Below are positions 17,326 through 26,605 of a stretch of 64,000 bases of DNA, piece after piece (within the stretch, counting starts at the first letter, position 1; every line of letters starts with the position of its first letter). The position numbers and the translations under genes were made by a program. A model generated the notes under the pieces. It searched no databases, was not told where the DNA came from, and was given only the letters and a program-made list of their open reading frames with translations. The DNA lies in assembly GCF_040538665.1 (NCBI RefSeq), contig NZ_JBEWXT010000001.1, forward strand, positions 1,142,501 to 1,206,500, given 5' to 3'. Origin of the DNA: Aureibaculum sp. 2308TA14-22 (GTDB taxonomy: Bacteria; Bacteroidota; Bacteroidia; Flavobacteriales; Flavobacteriaceae).

Positions 17326-18324
17326 TTAATTCCCTTTAATCCGTCGCCATAATTCTGATAGTAATTTTTTACCATCAATGGTATTTTTGGGCACTTCTTT
17401 AAAAGTCACATTACCGTTACTATCAGTGGTAATTGCATATTGAAACACAAAATTTTCGGTGTTAGGTTCCATGTTTAACAAACCGAAACGCAAATCGTTA
17501 TAATACAACTTATCCTCTTTTTTGCTAATGGTGTACCAACCTTTAGAAATAGCAATCATTTCTTGTACCTTTTTATTGGTTAGTAAATCACCCAACAATT
17601 CATGGTTTTTGGGGTAGGGCTGAAAATGTATTGGCTTACTGTCAAAAAAAGAATAATGGCCTATTAAAAAATGGCTTTTGCATTTCACATTGGCACTCCA
17701 CAATACTGTATTTAATGGCGAAGGCCTGGTTTGTATTTCGGTGTAATCTAAATTTTGAAATGCAAGTTCATTTTCAAATTTTTTAAACGCAATATGCTTA
17801 AAAACAAATGTTAATAATAAATAACTTAAACTAATAGTTAATCCTAGTTTATTATAGAACCGTCTTTTTTTTGAGGCTCTTTTTTGAAATAGAGCTAATA
17901 GTAACAGAACTAAAAAAGGTAAGGTGTACAATGGGTCTATAACAAATATGGATTTAAATGCCAATCGGATATCCAAAGGCCAAAAAAGTTGTGTACCCCA
18001 GGTGGTGCATGCATCTAAAATTGGGTGTGTAAAAAAGGTCCAAAAAAATAACCAAGACCAACCCTTGATGTTTTTATAACTCTCGTAACGCGTTACCAAC
18101 CATGCCATAATAGGGGCAAGGAGTACAGAAAACACAATGGAATGGGTAAAGCCTCTGTGTATTTTTAAAGCCGTTACGGTATCTGTAAAAAAATTGGCAA
18201 TAATATCTAAATCGGGTATAGTACCAGCAATAGCACCATAAAGCATGGCTTTATTGCCTACTTTTTTACCTAAAACGGCTTCACCAACAGCGGCACCTAA
18301 TACAATTTGCGTTAAAGAGTCCAT
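17326..18324 (-). CDS. YdjM-type membrane-bound metal-dependent hydrolase
   Basis: A 332-residue inner-membrane protein of the YdjM/LexA-binding-associated family (PF04307). The N-terminus MDSLTQIVLGAAVGEA and the following GAIAGTIPDLD and HRGFTHSI motifs contain the conserved Asp and His residues presumed to bind metal; further on FFTHPILDACTTWGTQ repeats the pattern. About four hydrophobic segments are visible in the first 190 residues, followed by a soluble C-terminal part. The start at 18324 is chosen because it opens with the family's MDSLTQ signature; the frame runs on to 18375. The substrate is unknown. A decayed copy of its C-terminal end is found at 13359-13412. Confidence 0.85.
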   Translation of the reverse strand: MDSLTQIVLGAAVGEAVLGKKVGNKAMLYGAIAGTIPDLDIIANFFTDTVTALKIHRGFTHSIVFSVLLAPIMAWLVTRYESYKNIKGWSWLFFWTFFTHPILDACTTWGTQLFWPLDIRLAFKSIFVIDPLYTLPFLVLLLLALFQKRASKKRRFYNKLGLTISLSYLLLTFVFKHIAFKKFENELAFQNLDYTEIQTRPSPLNTVLWSANVKCKSHFLIGHYSFFDSKPIHFQPYPKNHELLGDLLTNKKVQEMIAISKGWYTISKKEDKLYYNDLRFGLLNMEPNTENFVFQYAITTDSNGNVTFKEVPKNTIDGKKLLSELWRRIKGN

Positions 18325-18891
18325 AGTTGTTTTTAATATCGGGTGCTGTTTTATTAACAGTATGTAAAATTCCAAAAATCAAATGACAAATTCCAATTAA
18401 ATTCTAAAAAATAAATTTTAAATCAATGGTATCTCAAACGATTTTTTAATTATTCAGGTTCAATATATTTTATTGATGTTGCAGGCATTTAGTATTTGTA
18501 AATATTGACTCATAATTATTCTTAAAATGGCCTATCGAAAATTTATAGTAAAATTTGACGTGAAGATACCGTAAAATTCTAGGCTGTTTGAGCTAAACGA
18601 ATTTTTAAATTTAGTCAATTTTTTACCAGCGAGTTCCTAGAATTTAGGGATTGAACAATAAATTTAGATAAAGATTCGTCAGCCTAGACTTTTTTGTTTC
18701 TTTTTTGGGCGATGCAAAAAAGAAAAAGTTTTATAAACAACTGATTATTTATAAAATCTTAAAATTTTATTTGGCATACTCATCTATCGTTTTCGACTTT
18801 CTCATATCTTGTTTATACTAAAAACAATAAAAAAACGTTCTTCTTTAGTAATCTCCCCCAATTATTGACTAAACAACACCTAAATTAAAAC
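18325..18891. other. 567-bp AT-rich intergenic region with nested inverted repeats
   Basis: No credible ORF on either strand. It contains a 10-bp inverted repeat AAATTCTAGG / CCTAGAATTT (18574-18583 and 18636-18645) and, further right, an 11-bp perfect stem (18697-18707 with 18715-18725). Together they could mark a short non-autonomous element or old repeat. No exact TAnnTTTG box was found before the next gene. Confidence 0.5.
18697..18725. repeat. Stem-loop with poly-T/poly-A arms
   Basis: TTTCTTTTTTG (18697-18707) and CAAAAAAGAAA (18715-18725) are perfectly complementary around the 7-nt loop GGCGATG. It could act as a terminator in either direction or be part of a dispersed repeat. Confidence 0.5.
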
Positions 18892-19539
18892 ATGGGAGAA
18901 CGATTTACTAGCTTACTTTTCAAAAGAATTTTTCTATTTTTATTTTTTATCTCCACTATTTCCTATGGTCAGTTTTATCACGGATTAGATGTTGGTATCA
19001 ATTCTACCAGTACTGATTTTTTGGTAGGCGAGTCTGTTGAACCGAGTAGGGGTACAGGTTTCTCTGTGGGCTATATGTTTGAAAGAGAACTTAGCGATAG
19101 GGTTTTTCTGCGGTTGGGGCTTAACTTTAACAGAAGGTCTTTTAAAGCTATTAAAAGAAGCGGAATAAACACCACAAACGAAAAATGGGGGATAGATGTA
19201 ATTGAAGTTCCTGTAAATTTAGGATATTACCTTAATTTTAACAGAAGAAATTTTCAGTTTTTTGTTGATGCTGGACTTAACGCTGGATTCAACAATAGAG
19301 CCATTACTAAAAATGATACAGAAACTGTTTTTTTAGATATTGGCGGAGATGCCGATGTAAAACGATTGAGTTTTGGAGCAAATGCCAGTGCGGGATTATT
19401 GATTAAAAAGAGAGTAAAATTTCGTTTAAATTATTATCACGGTTTAACCAATATAGTAAATACCGATAACGATACATGGAAAAACAGAACCATTAGTGTT
19501 TCCGTAAATTATTTTTTAAGAGAGAAAATAGTGTATTGA
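18892..19539 (+). CDS. PorT-like outer-membrane beta-barrel protein
   Basis: A 215-residue protein with a signal peptide (hydrophobic stretch ending ISYGQ) and an eight-strand-like beta-barrel pattern of alternating residues ending in a strand TISVSVNYFL. The layout, GFSVGYMFERELSDRVFLRLGLNF near the first strands, is that of the PorT/outer-membrane beta-barrel family of Bacteroidota. No catalytic motif. It precedes the DUF1800/DUF1501 pair by 30 bp on the same strand and could help in their export, though that is inference. Confidence 0.75.
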   Translation: MGERFTSLLFKRIFLFLFFISTISYGQFYHGLDVGINSTSTDFLVGESVEPSRGTGFSVGYMFERELSDRVFLRLGLNFNRRSFKAIKRSGINTTNEKWGIDVIEVPVNLGYYLNFNRRNFQFFVDAGLNAGFNNRAITKNDTETVFLDIGGDADVKRLSFGANASAGLLIKKRVKFRLNYYHGLTNIVNTDNDTWKNRTISVSVNYFLREKIVY

Positions 19540-19569
19540 TAAAAGAATCAAGATATAAGACTAAAACAT

Positions 19570-21066
19570 ATGACAACTAACTACTTACTATCCTGTAATA
19601 CTTCGCCACTGACACCTTATGTTCCAAGTGCTTTAAATCCGTGGGACGCGGCTAAGGTAAGACACCTGCACAATCGGTTGGGCTTTGGTATTGCGTTTCC
19701 AGATATAGCCAATGCCTTAAGTAAAAGCCCTGGTGTTTATATAGATGAAATTATAGATGCTGCTATAAATTTAGCACCAACTACAGCACCACCTTGGGCA
19801 ATACATGATCCAGATGATTATGCCGCTAATGGATTGACCTACAGTGAAGACCAAAACGATATTTATAAAGCAGAAACACAATATACATTTATAAAAGAAT
19901 TGCTAGACAATGGTGTACGCGGAAGATTGACGTTTTTTTGGCATAATATTATAGTTACAAGAATAAACGAATATGATTTTGCAGGCTACGCTTTTAGGTA
20001 TTTTTTAGCCTTACAACGCCATAGTTTCGGAAATTTTAAAACCTTTATCCATGAAATAGGTTTGGACGAGGCCATGCTTAAATTTTTAAATGGCTTTGAC
20101 AGTGTAGTAGGCAGCCCAAATGAAAATTATGCACGTGAATTATATGAGCTATTTACGCTAGGCGAAGGTAATGGCTATACCGAAGAAGATATTGTAGAAA
20201 CGTCAAGAGCCTTAACTGGATATAACGAATACGTTAATGGAGAAAATTCGAGAATACAATTTTTAATAGATAATTTTGATGCTGAACCTAAAACTATTTT
20301 TGGACAAACAGGCAATTGGGGGTATGATGATGTGATAGATATTTTATTTAATGAAAAATCAGAGTTAATTGGTCGTTATATCTGCGAAAGAATGTATACG
20401 GCCTTTGTGAGTCCTGAGGTTGATGATAACATCCGGACGCTAATTATAAACCCATTAGCTACACAGTTTATTGCAGGTAATTATGAATTAGCTCCTGTGC
20501 TTAAAACCCTATTTAAAAGTGCCCATTTCTTTGACGAATATGCTAAAAATGTAATTATTAAAAGTCCACTAGATCTTATTGTCCAGTTTATGACTACTAC
20601 AGGTCTTAATTTTGGTGATTATGACTTAAACAAACAATCTATAAAGAATGTCTCGGCATGGGTTTTTGATCAGAATATTATGAATCCGCCAACAGTAGCA
20701 GGTTGGGATGGTGATAGAGATTGGTTAAATTCAGGAACCATTACGTTTAGAGCAGCTTATTTATATGAAGATGTATTGCAATGGGCTTGGGATCAAGATC
20801 CAGAACAATTCAGACAATTTGCCATTGACATCTCTGGTAATAGTAATGATGCTGAAGTGGTTGCAACTGCCATTTTTGAAGCACTAATGAATGAAATACC
20901 TTATACTCAAGACGATTTTGACAATGGTGTTGACGTATTTAAAAGTAGAGTACCTTCAAATTATTTTGAGCAAAATATATGGACACTGGGCTTTGAAGCC
21001 GCAACGCTTCAAGTACGTGACCTTTTAGAGTATATAGTATCATTACCCGATTATCAAATTAAATAG
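19570..21066 (+). CDS. DUF1800 family protein
   Basis: A 498-residue member of DUF1800 (PF08811). Family features are the HLHNRLGFGIAFPDI opening, the WHNIIVTRINEYDF segment, the NENYARELYELFTLGEGNGYTEEDIVETSRALTGY block and the late NPPTVAGWDGDRDWLNS motif. Function is unknown in the family; it is nearly always paired with a DUF1501 protein, as here (5-bp gap). A clear signal peptide is not visible at the start, which begins MTTNYLLSCNTSPL. Confidence 0.9.
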   Translation: MTTNYLLSCNTSPLTPYVPSALNPWDAAKVRHLHNRLGFGIAFPDIANALSKSPGVYIDEIIDAAINLAPTTAPPWAIHDPDDYAANGLTYSEDQNDIYKAETQYTFIKELLDNGVRGRLTFFWHNIIVTRINEYDFAGYAFRYFLALQRHSFGNFKTFIHEIGLDEAMLKFLNGFDSVVGSPNENYARELYELFTLGEGNGYTEEDIVETSRALTGYNEYVNGENSRIQFLIDNFDAEPKTIFGQTGNWGYDDVIDILFNEKSELIGRYICERMYTAFVSPEVDDNIRTLIINPLATQFIAGNYELAPVLKTLFKSAHFFDEYAKNVIIKSPLDLIVQFMTTTGLNFGDYDLNKQSIKNVSAWVFDQNIMNPPTVAGWDGDRDWLNSGTITFRAAYLYEDVLQWAWDQDPEQFRQFAIDISGNSNDAEVVATAIFEALMNEIPYTQDDFDNGVDVFKSRVPSNYFEQNIWTLGFEAATLQVRDLLEYIVSLPDYQIK

Positions 21067-21071
21067 AAACT

Positions 21072-22673
21072 ATGTGTACAGATAAAATAAAACATACAAC
21101 GTGTAATACCGAAGACCATAAAAAATGGAACAGACGTTCTTTTTTGCAAACACTAGGCTTAGGTGGTGCAGGAGCTACATTAATGGTTAACGGAATTCCT
21201 ATGGCCTATGGGCAACCTACGGCTCTAACGAAAGCATTAGGTGAATCTAACTCTGACAGGGTGCTATTAATTATAAGATTACAAGGTGGTAACGACGGGC
21301 TAAATACTATTGTACCCATTTATGATTACGATAGCTATGCTAATTATAGACCAAACTTAAAACATGAAATGGCTGATATTTATAAATTATCACCAGAATT
21401 TGGGATACCGAGTTACTTGCAAGATTCATTAGAGGCCATTTGGGAAGGTGGTTGTATGAAAGTGGTACATGGTACTGGATATGAAAATATGAATTTATCA
21501 CATTTTACGGGTACTGATAATTTTTCTAAAGGGACAGATGATGAGGATGTTGAAACAGGTGTTTATGGTAATTATTTTGAAGATCTTTATCCCGACTTTT
21601 TATTGAATTTGCCAGATGCTCCACCTGCGTTACAAATTGGTGGGTTAGGAGATATTATGTTTAAAGGAACAGAAAGTAATTATGCGTTTACAATTGCAAA
21701 TACCCGTCAGTTAGAAAGAATTGCTTCTGAAGGAAACTTATACAATGTAGCAGATGTACCTGATTGTACAAGAGGATCGCAATTAAGATATGTTCGTGGG
21801 GTTTTAAATACTACATTAAAGTATTCAGGTGTCATTAAAGATGCGGCGGCAACACAAACCAATACGGTTGAGTTTCCTGACACAAATTTAGGTAGAGCCT
21901 TGTCAATTATTTCTAAAACCGTTAAAGCGGGAATGGGTACTTGTGTCTATATGGTGAATCTTAATGGATTTGATACACATGCTAATCAACCAGATAGGCA
22001 TCAAGAATTATTGATGAATATTTCAGAATCAGTTCAAGCATTTTATAAGGATTTAGCTCCAAGTGGAAGGGATAGAGATGTGTTAACCATGACCATGTCA
22101 GAATTCGGAAGACGTGTACGTGAAAATGGCTCAAATGGTACTGACCATGGTACTGCAGCTCCAATGCTACTTTTTGGACCTGCTCTTAACGGTAACGGAT
22201 TTGTAGGAGAACATCCTAGTATGACCAATTTGGTTAGAGGTAACAATTTACAATACACTCAAGATTTTATTAATGTTTACGGAACCGTTATGCAAGAATG
22301 GTTATGTATAGATCAAAGTGTAATTAATCAGTCTTTACCAAGGCCTTATACTGCATTAGATTTAGGTTTTGATTGTAATAGTGAGGTAACCAATCATGAT
22401 TATTTAATTAGAGAGAAATTTGAACATACTGCTATTTATGATCAAGATCAGGTTTCTATCCGATTCAACAATAACGAACAGGGTACATACAAAATATCGC
22501 TGTATAACATTGTAGGACAACAAACAGGTATTTTATTTGATGGTAGTCTCGAAGCAGGTCAGCATGAAATCTCTATTTCAGAAAAATGGCCACATTTAGC
22601 GGCAGGTGTTTATATTTATAACATCAACAAAGACAACAAGAATTACAGTAAAAAGCTCGTTATTGGTAGCTAA
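21072..22673 (+). CDS. DUF1501 protein with Tat-like signal and T9SS sorting domain
   Basis: A 533-residue alkaline-phosphatase-superfamily-like protein of DUF1501 (PF07394). It has an RR motif (NRRSFLQTLG followed by a hydrophobic run) consistent with Tat export, the family segments IIRLQGGNDGLNTIVP, MNLSHFTGTDNF, NLNGFDTHANQ and TMSEFGRRVRENGSNGTDHG, and a C-terminal Ig-like type A sorting domain (about 460-533) with the usual YKISLYNIVGQ start and AAGVYIYNI ending before KKLVIG. The sorting domain predicts type IX secretion to the cell surface or outside. Its partner is the DUF1800 gene just upstream. Confidence 0.9.
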   Translation: MCTDKIKHTTCNTEDHKKWNRRSFLQTLGLGGAGATLMVNGIPMAYGQPTALTKALGESNSDRVLLIIRLQGGNDGLNTIVPIYDYDSYANYRPNLKHEMADIYKLSPEFGIPSYLQDSLEAIWEGGCMKVVHGTGYENMNLSHFTGTDNFSKGTDDEDVETGVYGNYFEDLYPDFLLNLPDAPPALQIGGLGDIMFKGTESNYAFTIANTRQLERIASEGNLYNVADVPDCTRGSQLRYVRGVLNTTLKYSGVIKDAAATQTNTVEFPDTNLGRALSIISKTVKAGMGTCVYMVNLNGFDTHANQPDRHQELLMNISESVQAFYKDLAPSGRDRDVLTMTMSEFGRRVRENGSNGTDHGTAAPMLLFGPALNGNGFVGEHPSMTNLVRGNNLQYTQDFINVYGTVMQEWLCIDQSVINQSLPRPYTALDLGFDCNSEVTNHDYLIREKFEHTAIYDQDQVSIRFNNNEQGTYKISLYNIVGQQTGILFDGSLEAGQHEISISEKWPHLAAGVYIYNINKDNKNYSKKLVIGS

Positions 22674-22708
22674 TTCATCGTATTATTTCTTTTTTATCAA
22701 AATTTTAA

Positions 22709-22728
22709 CTTTCTAAACGTTTAGAAAG
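22709..22728. promoter_or_regulatory. Perfect 20-bp palindrome
   Basis: CTTTCTAAACGTTTAGAAAG reads the same on both strands. It lies about 35 bp after the DUF1501 stop and 130 bp before the next gene. With no loop and a central ACGT it looks more like an operator than a terminator, although the RNA could fold. Confidence 0.45.
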
Positions 22729-22858
22729 CTAAAAGATTACTAATTTTATAGTTCGTCACTATAACACATAAGTCGCTCAACCAAGTATATTCAAAATACG
22801 TTTTTACGGTAAACAGAACTTTAGGTGACGCAGCTCTATATAAATTAATTAAAAGTTC

Positions 22859-23374
22859 ATGAAACCCCAAAAAGTAGTATTGTGCTGTTTACTATTATTA
22901 GTTTCCGGTACTGTTTTAAATGCCCAGTCAAAAAGAGAATTGAGAAAACAAAAAAAGTTAGCGGAATATGCGTTGACCAAAAAATTTGTCCAGAATGGGC
23001 AATTTGTATTCATGACCCAATATGTTGTAACGCAAACAGGAGATCGTACCGAAGCAATTGGCGAAGGCTTATTAATTGAAGGTGATCAAACCTATGCTGA
23101 TTTTCCTTTTATTGGAAATTCGAACAGAGGAGAAATTGGAGGGGCTAAAGGTATCAAGTTTACTACATCCGGAACTGTTTTTGATGCAGAATATAACGAT
23201 AAGAAAAGAAAAATATTTATAAAATTTGAAGCTGAAGGTGACAATGAGAATTATAGTGTTTTTTTGACTATATTGGGTAACCGAAGAACTACTGTTCAAA
23301 TTTCTTCAAGTGCTAGGGGTATTATGAGTTACGAAGGTAAAATTCAAGAAGTTGTTATTAATGACAGTAAGTAG
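22859..23374 (+). CDS. DUF4251 periplasmic protein
   Basis: A 171-residue secreted protein (signal ending TVLNAQ) matching DUF4251, a Bacteroidota family of unknown function. A charged helix SKRELRKQKKLAEYALTKKF follows the signal, then a beta-rich domain with the family's DFPFIGNSNRGEIGG-like core and the ending SYEGKIQEV. Nothing in the neighbourhood hints at a role. The gene is 31 bp upstream of the amidohydrolase and could share its transcript. Confidence 0.8.
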   Translation: MKPQKVVLCCLLLLVSGTVLNAQSKRELRKQKKLAEYALTKKFVQNGQFVFMTQYVVTQTGDRTEAIGEGLLIEGDQTYADFPFIGNSNRGEIGGAKGIKFTTSGTVFDAEYNDKKRKIFIKFEAEGDNENYSVFLTILGNRRTTVQISSSARGIMSYEGKIQEVVINDSK

Positions 23375-23405
23375 CTTTTACAGCATAATTTAGACTTGTA
23401 TTATT

Positions 23406-24233
23406 ATGATTATTGATGCACACCAACACTTTTGGAAGTATAGTCCTATAAACCATGCTTGGATTGACGATAATATGTCTGTAATTCGAAAGGATTTTTT
23501 GCCAAGTGATTTAAAAAAAGTATATCAAGCTAATAATATTGACGGCTGCGTAGCAGTACAAGCAGACCAGACCCTAGAGGAAACTGATTTTTTATTAGCA
23601 ATGGCTAACGAAAATGATTTTATTAAAGGTGTAGTAGGGTGGGTAGATTTACAAGCAACTAATGTCGATGAAGTACTGCAACACTATACAACAAGTAGAA
23701 AATTAAATGGGTTTAGACATATTGTACAAGGAGAACCTGACCCTAATTTTCTATTAAGGCCTTCCTTTTTAAATGGAGTTTCCAAATTAGAAAAATACAA
23801 TTTTACCTATGATATTTTGGTGTTTCCGCATCAATTGCTGACTACATTAGAATTTGTGAAAAAATTCCCCAATCAAAAATTTGTTATTGATCATATTGCA
23901 AAACCGCATATAAAAGATGGTTTTTATGAGGGTTGGGCAGTATTAATGACAACAATAGCTCAACAGCCAAATGTATATTGTAAAATTTCAGGTATGATTA
24001 CCGAAGCTGATTATAAACAATGGACTCCCAAACAAATTGAACCTTATATGACCTTAGTGTTGGAAGCTTTTGGAGCTAAAAGACTGTTATTTGGATCTGA
24101 CTGGCCGGTATGTTTGGTTGCAGGCAATTATAAGAAGGTAAAAGATTTGGTTACTAACTTTATAGGAACACTATCAGAAAATGAACAAGCGGACATTATG
24201 GGGAATAACGCGGTAGAGTTTTATAGCTTGTAA
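23406..24233 (+). CDS. Amidohydrolase, L-fuconolactonase-like sugar lactonase
   Basis: A 275-residue TIM-barrel metal hydrolase of PF04909. Metal ligands are visible in DAHQHFWKY at the N-terminus, FVIDHIAKP in the middle, and the FGSDWPVCL aspartate near the C-terminus. Members with this pattern include L-fuconolactonase, L-rhamnono-lactonase and 2-pyrone-4,6-dicarboxylate hydrolase; the sequence style (opening MIIDAHQHFWKYSP) is closest to sugar lactonases. No fucose or rhamnose pathway genes lie beside it, so the substrate is unassigned. It is cytoplasmic, without a signal peptide. It ends 6 bp from the convergent cytochrome gene. Confidence 0.82.
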   Translation: MIIDAHQHFWKYSPINHAWIDDNMSVIRKDFLPSDLKKVYQANNIDGCVAVQADQTLEETDFLLAMANENDFIKGVVGWVDLQATNVDEVLQHYTTSRKLNGFRHIVQGEPDPNFLLRPSFLNGVSKLEKYNFTYDILVFPHQLLTTLEFVKKFPNQKFVIDHIAKPHIKDGFYEGWAVLMTTIAQQPNVYCKISGMITEADYKQWTPKQIEPYMTLVLEAFGAKRLLFGSDWPVCLVAGNYKKVKDLVTNFIGTLSENEQADIMGNNAVEFYSL

Positions 24234-24239
24234 GTATTA

Positions 24240-26492
24240 TTAGCTAGCACTTACATTTTTTAGCAAATTCTGATAATTAGTATTATTTGGATTTATTTGA
24301 AGTAACCTGTTAATGATTTTAATTGCCTTTTGTTCTTGTTTCTCATTAACATACTGAAAAGCCAATGCATAAAGTAAATCTTCATTGTTTGGGTAGATTT
24401 TAATGCCTTCCATCAATGTTCTTTCTGCTGCTTTACTATTATTAGCCTTGCTGTACATTAAACTTAAATTATAGATAATTCTTACATTATCTGGTAGTAA
24501 TTGATAAGCTTTTTCCATTTCAACAATAGCATCATTTATTCTGTTTAATTCAGCCAACAATAGACCTAGGGAATAATAAGTAAGTCCAAATTCAGGTTCT
24601 TGTTTAATCACTTCCCTGAAAGCTTTTTCCGCTTTATCAGTTTCACCTAAATTGTAATAAATATTGGCTAAATTACTGCGAACTATATTGTTGTTGCCAT
24701 CAATATTCAATGCTTTTTCATAAGCGGATTTGGCCTGTTGCAAGTCGCCCTTTTTTTGATAGTATGAGGCTTTTTTTGCTTGGCCACCACTAAAATCAGC
24801 ATTTATTTTTAAATAACTATCAAACTCTTTGGCCACATTTTTATAGTCAGTTTTGTAATTTTCGGGAATGTTTGCTTCAGGCACATCTCCCAATGCAAAA
24901 AATGCTTTTACCCTAACGGTTCTTTTGCTGTCTTTTAATAGCGGTAATAAATAGGACATGAAATCTGTAGTATTGGACTGGCTCAACACATCTATCGTTG
25001 CCCCGCGAACTAATGGTGATTCATCACTTAAAAATGTCATAAATTCATTAATACGGTTTTGCAAATTATAATTTTGCAACGCCATAACAGCTGAAGCTCT
25101 TGCAATATCTGGTCGTTTTTTATTTTGAACGAGTTCAAATAAACCCTCATGTGCGTTGGGTTCACCAGCAATGCCCGGTGCGAGTTCATCTGAAAAGTGA
25201 ATGCTATCTGGTTCTCCATACAGTTTTTTAAACCCTTCCCATGCCCATTCATTGGTTTTGTCTGTATGGCATTGCACACAGGCATTGGGTGTATCGTACT
25301 TTATACTTTGGTCTGGTCTAGGTATTCTAAAACTATGGTCGCGTCTATAATCAATTCCCATATAAGTTTTGCCCGTCATGTGGCAATTGATACATTGTGA
25401 AGCGTCTTCCAGCTCTTTATGTTTATGATGTGAATCTACATCGTATTTTTCAGGTTCATGGCATTGCATACAGAGCTTGTTGCCATCAAATTTCAGTTTT
25501 AAGGAATGTGAATTATGACAATCTTTGCACGAAACACCATTATGATACATCTTACTTTGAATAAAAGAACCATATACATAATTTTCATCTAAAATTTGAC
25601 CATCAGCATGATAGATAGGAGATTCTAATAATTGTGGAAAGTAATGATCTAATAATGTCCCTTCGTAATTAAAATTTTCTGAAAACTGCTCACGTCGCAT
25701 ATGACATCTAGCACATTGATCTACCATTTGTTGTGAAGAAATATTTGAGGTCATTTGTAGCTTGCTATCACTCGCTTTATAAGCCTCTCCTAAATCTTTA
25801 ACTTTAGTAACATGTTCTTTTCCAGGACCGTGACATGCTTCACAGCTTACATTAATGATGGAATATTCCGTGTTATAGTGTTTTGTGGTTTCATCATAAT
25901 TTTCACGGACATTGGTAGAATGGCAATCGGCACACATATTGTTCCAGTTCAGTCCACCTCTGGACCAATGTAACCACTCAGAGTGAACCACTTTAAAATC
26001 AGGATAAAGATCGTACCATACTTTTTTTTCTGTATCCCAAGCCGTTCGTAAAGCTTGGTACCTGCCATCTGGAAATTTTACCAAATATTGTTGCAAAGGT
26101 TTTACACCAAATGTATATTCTATTTTATAATCATGATTTAATCCATCAGGCCCTTCGGTATTAACATAAAAATCATCATCTTTTGTAAAGAAAGTTGAGG
26201 TTACTCCTTGACTTTTAAAAGTTTCTCCTTCAAATTTAGCCAATACAGTTTCTTGTGTTGGGAGTTCCATTGCCCTGTCATGATCAGAACCTTTCCAGTC
26301 TTTAAACTGATCTCTATGACATTCCATACAGGATTCACTTCCTAAAAAATGATTGTCAGGAATAATTTTTGTCGATAATAGTAACTCTTGTTTTTCTTTA
26401 TTGGATACATCGCGATATTCCTTTTTTTTATCCCCACAAGAACTCATTAAAAAGAAAAATAACAGTACAACTAAAAAAGGAATTCTTGACAT
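24240..26492 (-). CDS. Octaheme c-type cytochrome lipoprotein with HEAT and TPR repeats
   Basis: A 750-residue lipoprotein (signal ending FLMSSCGDK) with eight CxxCH heme-binding motifs in its first 430 residues: CMECH, CADCH, CEACH, CARCH, CKDCH, CMQCH, CINCH and CVQCH, in a cytochrome c554-like domain. A HEAT-like segment follows (about 450-550) and then tetratricopeptide repeats (about 575-745) with the pattern of 34-residue units. It is an exported electron-transfer or oxidoreductase protein; the TPRs suggest docking of a partner. The TTG at 26507 is less likely than the ATG at 26492, which opens the signal peptide. There are no neighbouring cytochrome-maturation genes. Confidence 0.85.
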   Translation of the reverse strand: MSRIPFLVVLLFFFLMSSCGDKKKEYRDVSNKEKQELLLSTKIIPDNHFLGSESCMECHRDQFKDWKGSDHDRAMELPTQETVLAKFEGETFKSQGVTSTFFTKDDDFYVNTEGPDGLNHDYKIEYTFGVKPLQQYLVKFPDGRYQALRTAWDTEKKVWYDLYPDFKVVHSEWLHWSRGGLNWNNMCADCHSTNVRENYDETTKHYNTEYSIINVSCEACHGPGKEHVTKVKDLGEAYKASDSKLQMTSNISSQQMVDQCARCHMRREQFSENFNYEGTLLDHYFPQLLESPIYHADGQILDENYVYGSFIQSKMYHNGVSCKDCHNSHSLKLKFDGNKLCMQCHEPEKYDVDSHHKHKELEDASQCINCHMTGKTYMGIDYRRDHSFRIPRPDQSIKYDTPNACVQCHTDKTNEWAWEGFKKLYGEPDSIHFSDELAPGIAGEPNAHEGLFELVQNKKRPDIARASAVMALQNYNLQNRINEFMTFLSDESPLVRGATIDVLSQSNTTDFMSYLLPLLKDSKRTVRVKAFFALGDVPEANIPENYKTDYKNVAKEFDSYLKINADFSGGQAKKASYYQKKGDLQQAKSAYEKALNIDGNNNIVRSNLANIYYNLGETDKAEKAFREVIKQEPEFGLTYYSLGLLLAELNRINDAIVEMEKAYQLLPDNVRIIYNLSLMYSKANNSKAAERTLMEGIKIYPNNEDLLYALAFQYVNEKQEQKAIKIINRLLQINPNNTNYQNLLKNVSAS

Positions 26493-26572
26493 AAAATCGA
26501 TAAACAATTGAATGGATAAAACTATTGGAAAAAAATTGAAATAAAAAGCAAAGATGATGTTTTAATTAAGTT

Positions 26573-26580
26573 TATCTTTG
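26573..26580 (+). promoter_or_regulatory. Candidate -7 box (TATCTTTG) for aldose epimerase
   Basis: Exact TAnnTTTG match ending 25 nt before the ATG at 26606, in the divergent gap with the cytochrome gene. No -33 box is obvious. Confidence 0.55.
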
Positions 26581-26605
26581 ATAATTCAAATTTAAACACT
26601 TTAAA

